64,000 nt of DNA from Mycolicibacterium canariasense (GCF_002101555.1 NZ_LQOL01000052.1:124001-188000), one strand, 5' to 3'; positions 27,699-41,023 are shown, counted from the stretch's first letter. Numbers and translations: made by a program. Notes: generated by a model not told the origin, from the sequence alone.

Positions 27699-28703
27699 AT
27701 GAAAACCTTCATAGCCTCCCGGCTGGGAGCCATGGTCGCCATCCTGGTCGCGTTGACCGCGGTGTTGTTCGTGCTGCAGAACATCTCACCGCTGGACCCG
27801 GTCAAGGCGCAGCTGGGCGCGCAGGCCTCGGCTCAGGCCGTCGCCGCCCGCCGCGAGGCGCTGGGCCTGAACGACCCTGTGCTCGTGCAGTTCTGGCATT
27901 ACCTGACCGGGGCGGTCACCGGCGACCTGGGCACCTCCTACCGGACCCGGCACGCGGTGCTGTCCGATCTCGGATCCTTCTTCCCGGCCACGCTGGAGCT
28001 GGCGCTGACCGGGCTGCTCATCGCGATCCTGCTCGCCGTGTTGCTGGCCTTCAGCACCACGCTGAAGTGGCGCGGTGCCGGCGTGCTGCGCGCGGTGTTG
28101 TTCACCGGGTCGTCGGCGCCGATGTTCCTGCTGGGCATCGTGGGATTGATCGTCTTCTACCAGACCCTGGGCTGGGTGCCGGCCAACGGCCGTCTGGCCG
28201 TACCGAATCCGCCCGACGGGCCGACGGGCCTGCTCACCGTCGACGGGCTGCTGCACGCCCGCTTCGACGTGGTGGCCGACGCCGTACATCATCTGATCCT
28301 GCCCGCCCTGGTGATCGCGATCGGCCCGGCCGTGGCGATCGGGCGGGTGCTGCGCAGCAGCCTGCTGGCCGATATCGACAGCGACTACGCCCGCACCGCC
28401 AGGGCCAAGGGGCTGTCCGAGACCCGGATCATGGCCCGGCACGTGCTGCGCAACTCCGTCGGTGCGGCCCTGTCGATGACGGGACTGCAAGTCGGACTGA
28501 TGTTCTCGGGTGTGCTCGTGGTCGAGCAGGTGTTCGGCTGGCCCGGGATCGGGCAGTACATCGCGCAGAGCATCCCCGTCGCCGACTTTCCGGCCATCGC
28601 CGGCGTCACGCTGATGCTCGGTGCCCTCTACGTCGTCATCAACACGGCCGTGGACCTACTCCAGGCCGCCGCAGATCCCCGTATCGCCGTCACAGGAGGT
28701 TAG
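27699..28703 (+). CDS. ABC transporter permease (DppB-like)
   Basis: 334 residues with six membrane helices. The N-terminal ALTAVLFVLQNISPLDPVKAQLG and the coupling segment DYARTARAKGLSETRIMARHVLRNS are typical of DppB/OppB permeases. It forms the channel with the preceding DppC-like permease. The next gene begins immediately after its stop, so all these genes are on one transcript. Confidence 0.92.
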   Translation: MKTFIASRLGAMVAILVALTAVLFVLQNISPLDPVKAQLGAQASAQAVAARREALGLNDPVLVQFWHYLTGAVTGDLGTSYRTRHAVLSDLGSFFPATLELALTGLLIAILLAVLLAFSTTLKWRGAGVLRAVLFTGSSAPMFLLGIVGLIVFYQTLGWVPANGRLAVPNPPDGPTGLLTVDGLLHARFDVVADAVHHLILPALVIAIGPAVAIGRVLRSSLLADIDSDYARTARAKGLSETRIMARHVLRNSVGAALSMTGLQVGLMFSGVLVVEQVFGWPGIGQYIAQSIPVADFPAIAGVTLMLGALYVVINTAVDLLQAAADPRIAVTGG

Positions 28704-29375
28704 GTGCCAAAACAGCCGCTCATCGTGGGCAATCCCGTGCTTGTCGTGGTCGACATGCAGGAGTCCGGCGACATGCCGGTCGAGGAGGTGGGCATCCCCC
28801 ACATGGCCGGATACGCCGATCGGATCGCCAATGCGCGCCAACTGATCGCCGCCGCCCGGGCCGCGGCCATCCCGATCGTGTTCTTCCAGGAAGTGCACCG
28901 CGCCAACGGCATCGACTTCGGCCGTGAACTCGACGGTGTCGAGGGGCCACACTGCATCGACGGCCGGCCCGGCACACCGTTGCACCCGGAGCTGCTGCCC
29001 GACTTCGACGGCCCCAACCACGAATTCCACATCGTCAAGCGCCGCTACTCCGGTTTCATCGGAACCGAATTCGAGATCGTGCTGTCCGGGTTGAAGGCCG
29101 ACACGCTGATCCTGATCGGCGGCCTCACCGACGTCTGTGTGCACTACACGTTCGCCGACGCGCACCAGCGCGACTTCTACGTCCGCGTCGTCACCGACTG
29201 CGTCGGCGGGTCCTCCCAATACCGCCACGACGCCGCGCTGGACGCCATGGAGTACCTGCAGACCGGCGCCATGCGCACCACCGATGAGATCCTCGCCGCG
29301 TTCGCCGGATGTCGCCGCCAGGGCGGCTCCGGCGCGTCCTCGACAAACCCCGTCCTCGAAGGAGCCGCCCGATGA
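28704..29375 (+). CDS. Isochorismatase-family cysteine hydrolase
   Basis: 223 residues. The catalytic triad of the family is visible: Asp17 (VVVDMQ), Lys112 (IVKRRYSGF) and Cys145 (LTDVCVHYT). Enzymes of this family hydrolyse amide or carbamoyl bonds, including N-carbamoylsarcosine, ureidoacrylate and allophanate-like compounds. In this operon a carbamoyl- or ureido-compound amidohydrolase is the natural guess, but the substrate cannot be read from sequence. It starts with GTG directly after the permease stop, behind the site AGGAGGT, and its stop overlaps the next start. Confidence 0.88.
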   Translation: MPKQPLIVGNPVLVVVDMQESGDMPVEEVGIPHMAGYADRIANARQLIAAARAAAIPIVFFQEVHRANGIDFGRELDGVEGPHCIDGRPGTPLHPELLPDFDGPNHEFHIVKRRYSGFIGTEFEIVLSGLKADTLILIGGLTDVCVHYTFADAHQRDFYVRVVTDCVGGSSQYRHDAALDAMEYLQTGAMRTTDEILAAFAGCRRQGGSGASSTNPVLEGAAR

Positions 29376-30952
29376 AGAAACTCAGCATGCTCCTCGCGGT
29401 CGGCGCGACCGCGGCCCTGACCCTGACCGCCTGCGGCGGGTCGAACTCCGGCGGGGGCAGCACGCCGAACGCCGCCCCCACCGACAAGGTGCTGCACCTG
29501 TCGTTCCTGCAGGATCCGGGCCAGCCGCCGGACCCCGACATCTACTACGCCGGGCAGGGGCTGCTGCTGACCACCAACACCTACGAGGGCCTGCTGCAGT
29601 ACAAGGCCGGCACCGACAAGCCCGAGCTGCAACCGCTGCTGGCCACCGAATGGACGGCCTCACCGGACAACAAGGTGTTCACCTTCAAGCTGCGTCAAGG
29701 GGTGAAGTTCCACGACGGCACCCCGTTCACCTCCGCCGCCGTCAAGGCGTCCTTCGACCGCAGGGCGGCGGTCAACCAAGGACCGGCGTATATGGTCTCC
29801 GACATCGAATCGGTGACCACCCAAGGCGATTACGACGTCACCGTCACGCTGAAGGCACCCAACTCGGCGTTCCTGGACTACCTGGCCTGCCCGTACGGGC
29901 CGCGCATGCTCAGCCCGGAGGGCCTGAAGAAGAACGCCGGCACCGACAACGCGCAGGGCTATCTCACCAACCACGACCTGGGTACCGGTCCGTACACGTT
30001 GACCGCGGCCGAGGTCGGCTCCAAGTACGAACTGACCGCCTACCCGGACTACTGGGGCGCCAAGCCGTACTTCGAGAAGGTCGAGCTCCCGGTGATCACC
30101 GACGTGTCGGCCCAGCAACTGCAGTTCAACAACGGCCAGCTGGCGGCGATCCTGCACGACCTGCCATCCTCGGCGGTGCAGTCCTACCTGGACAACAAGT
30201 CCTTCGCCAACTACTCGCTGCCGACCATGATGTCGAACTTCGTGTACATCAACCCCAAGAAGGGCATGATGACCGACGCCAAGAACCGCACCGCGGTCAT
30301 GCAGGCCATCGACGTCGACGAACTGGTCAAGCAGACGTACTTCGGCCGCGGCAAGAAAGCCGAGCAGATCTATCCGCCGAACATGATGGCTGCCGAATAC
30401 GGCAAGCAGTCGGTGACCCATGATCCGTCCGTGCTGACCGGGCTGGCGGCGGGTTTGCCGGCCGACCAGAAGGCCGTCACCATCGGCTACGACTCGTCCA
30501 ACCCGGACAACCAGTTGATCAGCAACCTGATTCAGACGCAGCTGGCCGCGGCCGGGCTGAACGCCAAGGTGCAGGCCTATCCCACCTCGGAGATCTACGG
30601 CTGGATCGGCGGCGACGCACAGGCGGCACCCGAGATCATGACCTACCTCGGCTGGCCGGACGCACCGTCGCCCTACACCTGGGGACACATCTCCTGGGAC
30701 GCCGACGGCGGGCTGAACTTCTTCGGGTGCTCATCGCCGGCGATCAAGGATGCGCTGGCCAAGGGTCTGCCGACCGATTCGGACGCCGACTTCTCGACCG
30801 CCGGTGAGGAAGCGATCAAGACCGGTTGCTGGCTGAACGTCGCCGACGTCAACGACTTCATGGTGGCTCAGCCGTGGCTCAAGGGCGTCGAGCAGGCGCA
30901 CGTGGTCACCGATCCGAACACGCTGCGGCTGGCCGCACTGTCGGTGGGCTGA
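29372..30952 (+). CDS. ABC transporter substrate-binding lipoprotein (peptide/opine family 5)
   Basis: 526 residues. Signal peptide with a lipobox LTAC (cleavage before Cys22), then a Gly/Ser linker and a family-5 solute-binding fold (KVFTFKLRQGVKFHDGTPFTSAAVKASFDR is diagnostic). It is anchored outside the membrane and captures the substrate for the Dpp-like permeases. It is unusual in being encoded after the hydrolase and away from the permeases. ATGA overlap with the preceding gene; TGATG overlap with the next. Confidence 0.93.
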   Translation: MKKLSMLLAVGATAALTLTACGGSNSGGGSTPNAAPTDKVLHLSFLQDPGQPPDPDIYYAGQGLLLTTNTYEGLLQYKAGTDKPELQPLLATEWTASPDNKVFTFKLRQGVKFHDGTPFTSAAVKASFDRRAAVNQGPAYMVSDIESVTTQGDYDVTVTLKAPNSAFLDYLACPYGPRMLSPEGLKKNAGTDNAQGYLTNHDLGTGPYTLTAAEVGSKYELTAYPDYWGAKPYFEKVELPVITDVSAQQLQFNNGQLAAILHDLPSSAVQSYLDNKSFANYSLPTMMSNFVYINPKKGMMTDAKNRTAVMQAIDVDELVKQTYFGRGKKAEQIYPPNMMAAEYGKQSVTHDPSVLTGLAAGLPADQKAVTIGYDSSNPDNQLISNLIQTQLAAAGLNAKVQAYPTSEIYGWIGGDAQAAPEIMTYLGWPDAPSPYTWGHISWDADGGLNFFGCSSPAIKDALAKGLPTDSDADFSTAGEEAIKTGCWLNVADVNDFMVAQPWLKGVEQAHVVTDPNTLRLAALSVG

Positions 30953-31788
30953 TGGCGACGCTGGTCCGCAAGAGCGGGGTGCGCCGGATCATCCTGCTGA
31001 CCCTGGGCTGGGAGGAATTGCCGAAGTCGGTGTCGGTGTACGGTGCCCCGCCCGAGGAACGGCTGCGCGAACCCGTTCCGGGCGTGCTGTTGCAGACCGA
31101 CGGCGGCTGGGTCCTGCTGGACACCGGATTCAACACCGCCCTGGTGCGGGACCCGGCGCTGTACCGGCGGTTCTTCCCGACCGTCGAGTACCGCCCGGTG
31201 CTGCCCGGCCCCGGTGAGCCGATCGAGCAGCGGCTCGCCGAGGTCGGGGTGGATTTCGATGCCATCCACACCGTCGCCGTCAGCCACCTGCACCACGACC
31301 ATGCCGGCGGGCTGAAACTGTTCGCCGGCAAGGTCCCGGTGCACGCCCAGCGCCGAGAACTTGAGTACGGGCTGTCGAATCATCCTGAGCCCGAACGCAA
31401 TGCGATCGTCCGGGTGGATTTCGACGATCCCAACATCGAGTGGCGCCTGGCCGACGGCGACGCCGAGATCGCCCCGGGGATCAGCGCGGTGCCGACCTAC
31501 GGGCACACGCCGGGGCATCAGAGCTTCGTGGTGGAACTCGACGAATCGGTCGGTGGTGACGGGTTCGTGTTCGCCTTCGACGCCGCCGATCTGACCGAGA
31601 ACATCGAGCACGAACTCCCCATCGGCGGTTTCATCGACGTCGACCCTCAGGACACCGTCGAGCCGATCCGCAAGCTCAAACGCCTCGCCGCGGACAAGGG
31701 GTACCAGCTGATCCCCGGTCACGACCCGCATGTCTGGCCGGAGCTGACCCAGCATTTCCACGACAGGTTCGGGCCGGTCGAATCGTGA
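30952..31788 (+). CDS. Metallo-beta-lactamase-fold hydrolase, AHL-lactonase-like
   Basis: 278 residues. The metal motif HxHxDH is present (VSHLHHDHAGG, about residues 109-116), with further ligands in TYGHTPGHQ, the Asp in FAFDAADL and the His in IPGHDPH. The length and the opening RRIILLTLGWEELPKS resemble the lactonase group. Possible activities are opening a lactone, imide or hydantoin ring; the ureide context makes a ring-opening step attractive but unproven. Overlaps both neighbours. Confidence 0.85.
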   Translation: MATLVRKSGVRRIILLTLGWEELPKSVSVYGAPPEERLREPVPGVLLQTDGGWVLLDTGFNTALVRDPALYRRFFPTVEYRPVLPGPGEPIEQRLAEVGVDFDAIHTVAVSHLHHDHAGGLKLFAGKVPVHAQRRELEYGLSNHPEPERNAIVRVDFDDPNIEWRLADGDAEIAPGISAVPTYGHTPGHQSFVVELDESVGGDGFVFAFDAADLTENIEHELPIGGFIDVDPQDTVEPIRKLKRLAADKGYQLIPGHDPHVWPELTQHFHDRFGPVES

Positions 31789-33086
31789 TGGACTGCGTCC
31801 TGCGCGCCGAGCGGGTGCTCGTCGACGGACACCTGGTGCCGGCGTCGGTCGGGATCACCGGCGGCGTGATCGCGTTCGTCGGCGCCGCCGATGCGAATCA
31901 CCCGGCCGCGCAGGACGTCCGGTTGCCCGAGCGTGCGGTGCTGTTACCCGGATTCGTGGACACCCACGTCCACATCGACGATCCCGGCACCGACTGGGAA
32001 GGGTTCGCCACCGCAACCGCGGCCGCCGCCGCGGCCGGTATCACCACACTGGTCGACATGCCGCTGGACTGCCGGCCGGTGACCACCAGTGTGGCGGCGC
32101 TGGAGGTGAAAGAGGCTGCGGCAGCGGGCAACTGTCACGTCGATGTCGGCTACTGGGGCGGTGTCGTGCCGGGCAACCTCGATGAGCTGGGTCCGCTGGC
32201 CCGGGCGGGGGTGCGCGGCTTCAAGTGCTTCCTGGCCGATTCGGGCAACCCGGACTTCCCGCACCTGAGCACCGCCGAGTTCCGGGATGCCATGGGCCGC
32301 ATCGCCGAACTGGATTCGGTGCTGCTGGTGCACGCCGAGAGCCCCGCGGTCCTGGACGGCAGTCCCCGCCCGAACGGGCGGGACTACCGGTCATTTCTGG
32401 CCTCACGCCCCGACGCCGCCGAACAGGACGCGGTGGGCCTGGTGATCGACACCGCGCGGGCCACCGGGGCTCGGGCACACATCGTGCACGTCTCCAGCGC
32501 CGCCGTCATTCCCTCGGTGGCCGCCGCCAGGGCCGATGGCCTGGCCGTCACGGCCGAAACCTGCCCGCACTACCTGACGTTCGGCGCCGAGGCCGTTCCC
32601 GACGGCGGCACCGAGTTCGCGGTGTGCCCACCCATCCGCGCCGGCGCCAACCGCGAGGCGCTGTGGGCGGCACTGGCCGACGGCACCCTGGACCTGATCG
32701 TGTCCGACCATTCGCCGTGCACCGCGGAGCTCAAGGCGGGCGGGGATTTCGGGCGGGCGTTCGGCGGCATCAGCTCGCTGCAGCTCGGGCCCCGGGCGGT
32801 GTGGACGCAGGCCGGCCGGCGCGGTTTCGGTCTGCCAGAGCTGAGCCGGTGGATGTCCGAGGGGCCGGCCGCGCTGGCCGGATACGCCGACCGCGGCCGG
32901 ATCGCGGTGGGGCTGCGGGCCGACCTGTGCGCCTTCGACCCCGACGCGCAGGAGACGGTGCGGGCCGCCGAACTGTGGCACCGGCACCCGGTGAGCCCGT
33001 ACGACGGGATGAGCCTGCGCGGTGCGGTGTTACAGACCTGGGTGGCCGGGGTGCCGGCCCTGGCCCGGATAGGGGAGCCGGTATGA
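31788..33086 (+). CDS. allB: Allantoinase (cyclic amidohydrolase)
   Basis: 432 residues of the dihydroorotase/hydantoinase superfamily; it opens the ring of allantoin to give allantoate. Metal-site residues are visible: His60-x-His62 (DTHVHID), the carboxylated Lys146 (GVRGFKCFL), His182 (LVHAES), His234 (HIVHVSS) and Asp307 (VSDHSPC). TAETCPHYLTF and SDHSPC favour allantoinase over dihydroorotase or hydantoinase. The following allantoicase strongly supports this. TGATG overlap with the preceding gene; ATGA overlap with the next. Confidence 0.9.
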   Translation: MDCVLRAERVLVDGHLVPASVGITGGVIAFVGAADANHPAAQDVRLPERAVLLPGFVDTHVHIDDPGTDWEGFATATAAAAAAGITTLVDMPLDCRPVTTSVAALEVKEAAAAGNCHVDVGYWGGVVPGNLDELGPLARAGVRGFKCFLADSGNPDFPHLSTAEFRDAMGRIAELDSVLLVHAESPAVLDGSPRPNGRDYRSFLASRPDAAEQDAVGLVIDTARATGARAHIVHVSSAAVIPSVAAARADGLAVTAETCPHYLTFGAEAVPDGGTEFAVCPPIRAGANREALWAALADGTLDLIVSDHSPCTAELKAGGDFGRAFGGISSLQLGPRAVWTQAGRRGFGLPELSRWMSEGPAALAGYADRGRIAVGLRADLCAFDPDAQETVRAAELWHRHPVSPYDGMSLRGAVLQTWVAGVPALARIGEPV

Positions 33087-33928
33087 GAATCCTGGTGCTC
33101 AACCCGAACACCTCGGCGGCCATGACCGCCGAGATCGCGGCCGCCGCGCGCGCCGTCGCCCGACCGGATGTCGAAATAGTCTGCCGGTCACCGTATTTCG
33201 GAGCCGAGGCGATCGACTCCGCCGCCGAGAGCTACCTGTCCGCTGTCGGGGTGATGGATCTCGTCGCCCGGCTGATCCAGGCGGACGCCTTCGACTTCGA
33301 CGCCGTGGTGCTGGCCGGATTCGGCGAGCACGGTCGCGACGCGCTGGCCGAGATGCTGTCGGTCCCCGTCTTCGACATCGCCGAATGCGCCGCGCACGTG
33401 GCGCACTTGATCGGCAGGCGGTACTCGGTGATCACCACCCTGGCCCGGTCCATCCCACCGATCCAGGACCGGCTGCTGCTGGCCGGCCTGGACGCGCACT
33501 GTGCCTCGGTGCGCGCCTGCGGGTTGGGCACCGCCGAGGTGGACGCCGACCCGGCCGGCGCCGTGCAGGCCATCGTCGACGAGGCGGCCCGCGCAATCAG
33601 CGAGGACGGCGCCGACGTGATCTGTCTGGGCTGTGCCGGCATGGCCGGGGTGACCGCGGCCATCTCCGCCAAGCTCGGCGTGCCCGCCGTCGACGGGGTG
33701 GCGGCCGCCGTCGCCCTGGCGCAGGCCGTCGTGGGGCTGGGGCTGTCCACCAGCAAGGCCGGGGTCTACGCGCCCGGGCCGGACAACCCGCGCAGCCACT
33801 GGCCCATCTCTCAAGCTATCGACTCTTCGCGCGAGCGCTCATCGGAAGCCATCGGCTCTTCGCGCGAGCGCTCATCGGAGGCCATTGGCTCTTCGCGCGA
33901 GCGCTCATCGGAAGAGCTGGGCTCGTGA
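33083..33928 (+). CDS. Asp/Glu/hydantoin-racemase superfamily protein with one catalytic cysteine missing
   Basis: 281 residues. The opening MRILVLNPNTSAAMT is typical of hydantoin/allantoin racemases. These use two cysteines; the second is present (Cys184 in LGCAGMAG) but the first, normally in the phrase ACFGD, is glycine (Gly79 in LAGFGEHGRDA). A Gly/Cys pair at these positions is what arylmalonate decarboxylase has, so a two-base racemase mechanism is doubtful. The last 35 residues are a low-complexity tail of three SRERSSE repeats from a DNA repeat (33823-33921) that appears to have extended the gene. The stop overlaps allantoicase (GTGA). Confidence 0.85.
   Translation: MRILVLNPNTSAAMTAEIAAAARAVARPDVEIVCRSPYFGAEAIDSAAESYLSAVGVMDLVARLIQADAFDFDAVVLAGFGEHGRDALAEMLSVPVFDIAECAAHVAHLIGRRYSVITTLARSIPPIQDRLLLAGLDAHCASVRACGLGTAEVDADPAGAVQAIVDEAARAISEDGADVICLGCAGMAGVTAAISAKLGVPAVDGVAAAVALAQAVVGLGLSTSKAGVYAPGPDNPRSHWPISQAIDSSRERSSEAIGSSRERSSEAIGSSRERSSEELGS
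33823..33921 (+). repeat. Triplicated 33-base repeat extending the racemase-like gene
   Basis: Three units with a 33-base period start at 33823, 33856 and 33889, each with the core CTCTTCGCGCGAGCGCTCAT. A 22-base core match recurs at 53651-53672 between two MGLP genes, in the orientation that places ATGAGC at a gene start. Here the element is read in the opposite sense and adds the residues SRERSSEAIGS repeatedly. Confidence 0.88.
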
Positions 33929-34935
33929 CCGACGTCGATCTCGCCTCCCGCACCGTCGGCGGCGCCGTGGTGGCCGCCAGCGACGAATCCTTCGGCTTCA
34001 AGGAACGGCTCGTCGACCCGTCCGAGCCGGCCTTCGTGCCCGGCACCTACGACCTGCGCGGCGAGGTGGTCGACGGCTGGGAGACCCGGCGGCACGCCGG
34101 CCCGGACGGCGACTGGGCCATCATCCGACTCGGCGCACCCGGCCGGTTGCACACCGTCGACGTGGACACCCGGTTCTTCTCCGGTAACCACCCGACCGCC
34201 TGCGCCGTCGACGCCTGCACACTGGAGCGCACCCAGAACCCGGCCGGATCCGAGGTGGAGTGGACGACGGTGGTGGAAACCACCGTGCTGAAGGCGGATT
34301 CGCACAATCTGCTGGCCGTGCGGGATCACCGGCGCTGGACCCATCTGCGGTTGCGGCTGCAGTCCGACGGTGGTGTCGCCCGGCTGCGGGCCTACGGCGA
34401 GGTGGTGCCTGATCCGGCGCTGTGGACCGACGTCACCGTCGAGGTGTCCGGGCTGGAACAGGGCGGACGGGTCGAATGGTGCAGCGACAGTTTCTATTCC
34501 AGTGCGGCCGTGCTCGTCGCCCCGAACCGGCCGCACAACATGGGCGACGGCTGGGAGACCCGTCGACGCCGCGACATCGGACCCGACACCCATGACGCGG
34601 TGATCATCTCGTTCGCCGTCCCCGCCGACCTGCGCCGTATCGAGATCGATACCTCCTACTTCGTGTTCAACGCCAGCACCGAGGTGTCGGTGCTCGGCAG
34701 TCGCAGCTGCCCGGACCGCGAACACGGCTGGGGGAGGGTCGCTTTCGACACCCCGGTGCTGCCGCGCACCCGCCTGATCGCCGATGCGCGTCAGGTGTTC
34801 CCCGTCGACGCGCGGGCGGTGACCGCCCTGCGCGTGCAGGCCTACCCGGACGGCGGCATCGCCCGGGTGCGCGCCCTCGGCGTGCCGACCGAGGAGGGGC
34901 TGGAGACACTGCGGCGCCGATGGGAGCGATCGTGA
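33925..34935 (+). CDS. alc: Allantoicase
   Basis: 336 residues, two homologous jelly-roll halves as expected. Repeated signature GWETRR in each half (GEVVDGWETRRHAGPDGDWAIIRLG near residue 50; GDGWETRRRR near 207) and paired segments VDVDTRFFSGNHP and IEIDTSYFVFNAS. The enzyme hydrolyses allantoate to ureidoglycolate and urea, the step after allantoinase. It starts with GTG 33925 overlapping the previous stop. The next gene does not encode the usual ureidoglycolate lyase. Confidence 0.93.
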   Translation: MTDVDLASRTVGGAVVAASDESFGFKERLVDPSEPAFVPGTYDLRGEVVDGWETRRHAGPDGDWAIIRLGAPGRLHTVDVDTRFFSGNHPTACAVDACTLERTQNPAGSEVEWTTVVETTVLKADSHNLLAVRDHRRWTHLRLRLQSDGGVARLRAYGEVVPDPALWTDVTVEVSGLEQGGRVEWCSDSFYSSAAVLVAPNRPHNMGDGWETRRRRDIGPDTHDAVIISFAVPADLRRIEIDTSYFVFNASTEVSVLGSRSCPDREHGWGRVAFDTPVLPRTRLIADARQVFPVDARAVTALRVQAYPDGGIARVRALGVPTEEGLETLRRRWERS

Positions 34936-35453
34936 CCACCGTCGCCATGACCGACTGCGCCGGCCTGTGGCGGCGCACCCTGCTGATCGAGGCCGACGGC
35001 ACGCGCGACGACACCCCCGGCGTGCTCTGGCTGCAGGGCCCGACCGGATATGTCGACTCGCGCGGCTTCGCCGGGCGGCTGCACCAGGACGGTGACGTGT
35101 TCGCATGGCACCGCGCCGTGGACCTGCAACCCCCGGGACCGTTCCCGGACGCCGGCCGGATGCACTGGGACGGCGAGGTGCTCGTCGAGACCGGGGTGCA
35201 CGAGAACTACGTCGAGCACTGGGTGCGCGATCCGGTGGACCCCACCCCGACCGGGGCGCTGTTCCTGTCCGGCCCGAACGGCGCGCCCGCGCTGCTGGTC
35301 CGCGCGGGCGCCCTGTTCGGCTGGGCCGGCGGCACCACGGTGGTCACCGGCGTGAAGCGCCGGGAGCTCGCAATCAGCTTGTCCGGAAACGAGATCCAGG
35401 CCAACGGTGTGCGCTGGACGATACAGGGATCGGAAGGGAACGTGGATCTATGA
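34932..35453 (+). CDS. Unrecognised beta-rich protein in the ureidoglycolate-lyase position (HRI1-like?)
   Basis: 173 residues. The sequence shows alternating short strands: LWRRTLLIEADG, GVLWLQGPTGYVDSRG, FAWHRAVDL, GRMHWDGEVLVETG, ENYVEHWVRDP and GALFLSGPNGAPALLVRAG, suggesting a lipocalin-like barrel. It vaguely recalls the fungal HRI1 family, but I am not sure. It does not resemble ureidoglycolate lyase (AllA), whose place and length it shares. GTG 34932 overlaps the allantoicase stop; ATG 34920 is an alternative. Overlap on both sides implies a dedicated role in the pathway, possibly binding or converting ureidoglycolate. Confidence 0.75.
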   Translation: MTTVAMTDCAGLWRRTLLIEADGTRDDTPGVLWLQGPTGYVDSRGFAGRLHQDGDVFAWHRAVDLQPPGPFPDAGRMHWDGEVLVETGVHENYVEHWVRDPVDPTPTGALFLSGPNGAPALLVRAGALFGWAGGTTVVTGVKRRELAISLSGNEIQANGVRWTIQGSEGNVDL

Positions 35454-36477
35454 GTGGCGTCACGTCATTCACGTCGGTGCCCGTCATCGACATCAGCGGA
35501 CTGTACGCACCCGAGCGTGCCGAACAGGAGCGGGTGGCCGGCGAGATCGGCCGGGCGGCGGCCGAGGTGGGGTTCTTCTACATCAGCGGCACCGGCATCG
35601 ACGAATCGTTGTTCGACGACATGCTGGCCGCGGTCAAGGAGTTCTTCGCCCTGCCGGTGGAAGAGAAGATGCGCAGCTATATCGGCCTGTCCCGGTGCCA
35701 CCGCGGCTATGTCCCCATCGGTGAGGAAGGGCTGGAGGGCACCGTCCCGGATCTGAAGGAGGCCTTCGACACCGCCCTGGACCTGCCCGCCGACGACCCG
35801 GACTACCTGGCCGGCAACCCGATGCTGGGGCCCAACACCTGGCCGGAGCTGCCCGGCTTCGCCGAGGCGGTGACCGCCTACTATCAGGCGCTGCTGGCGG
35901 TGGGGCAGCGGCTGCTGTGGGCATTCGCGGTCGCGCTCGGCGAGGATCCGGAGGTGTTCGCCCGGCACGCCACCAAGACCCCGAGTCAGCTGCGGCTGAT
36001 CCACTATCCGTACAACCCGGACGCCCGGGACAGCATCGGTATCGGTGCCCACACCGACTACGAGTGCTTCACGCTGCTCAAGCCGACCGCCCCGGGGTTG
36101 GAGGTGCTCAACGGGGCCGGCGAGTGGATCGACGTGCCGCCGGTGCCCGGCGCCTTCGTCGTCAACATCGGTGACCTGCTGGAGTTGTGGACCAACGGCG
36201 CGTTCGTGGCCACCAGCCACCGGGTCCGCAAGGTCGCCGAGGAGCGGTACTCGTTCCCGCTGTTCTTCAACGTCGACTATCACACCGAGGTCAAACCACT
36301 ACCGCAGTTCGACTCGGCGGAAGCCCAGAGCCGGCCCACGTTACGCGCCGGGGAACACCTGTTCGCGCAGACCGCGCAGACGTTCGCCTATCTGCGCCGG
36401 CGCATCGAGGCAGGCGAACTGCAACTGCCGGACGGCTCGCTGGCGTTGGGTCAGTTCGGCCGAAAGCCGTTGCCGGC

Positions 36478-36481
<4 letters not shown>
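35450..36481 (+). CDS. Isopenicillin N synthase-family Fe(II) oxygenase
   Basis: 343 residues. The N-terminal motif VPVIDISGL and GFFYISGTGI are typical. The iron triad is His201-x-Asp203 (GAHTDYECFTLL) and His257 (ATSHRVRK), with the co-substrate site Arg266-x-Ser268 (RYSFP). Such enzymes usually use 2-oxoglutarate or ascorbate to hydroxylate small molecules. It is the last gene of the ureide operon, overlapping its neighbour by four bases; a step before or after allantoin, such as demethylation or hydroxylation of a purine or ureide, is conceivable. The stop overlaps the convergent fecB stop. Confidence 0.9.
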
Positions 36482-40677
<4,196 letters not shown>

Positions 40678-40714
40678 CAGCGCCGCGCATGGCTCGGGCC
40701 TCTACAGTGGAGGC

Positions 40715-41023
40715 ATGGTGTTGGTGAGACGGACGGTTCTTGTGGGTGCCTGCGCGGCCGCGATCGCCAGCGGCGCGGTCGTGCTCGCCGCCCCGGCCTC
40801 GGCGGACTGCCCGTGGGGCACCCGACCCAGTCATTTCCCCGGCGTATGCGTGGCCGGCGCCGGCCAGGGCAGCAGCACCAGCGGCAATGCCGTCGTGCCA
40901 CCGCCGAATGCCGCGCCGCCGCTGGTGCAGAACACGCCCGGCGGTCTGTCGTCGGTGGCGGGTATCCCGTGCACCCCGGAGAACGTGGGTAAGTGCATCG
41001 CCCTGCAGCAGAGCCAGGGCTAG
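40715..41023 (+). CDS. Small secreted Cys-containing protein
   Basis: 102 residues. Clear signal peptide (MVLVRRTVLVGACAAAIASGAVVL, cleavage after APASA); the mature protein has about 70 residues with four cysteines (DCPWG, GVCVAG, IPCTPENVGKC), able to form two disulfides, and a Pro/Ala-rich middle. Not recognised; typical of small mycobacterial exported proteins. The stop overlaps the convergent MocR gene by four bases. Confidence 0.8.
   Translation: MVLVRRTVLVGACAAAIASGAVVLAAPASADCPWGTRPSHFPGVCVAGAGQGSSTSGNAVVPPPNAAPPLVQNTPGGLSSVAGIPCTPENVGKCIALQQSQG

Noticed and set aside
31788..33086. Dihydroorotase (pyrimidine synthesis)
   Set aside because: Motifs and the adjacent allantoicase favour allantoinase; no pyrimidine genes are nearby.
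34932..35453. Ureidoglycolate lyase (AllA)
   Set aside because: Position and size fit but no AllA sequence features are present.
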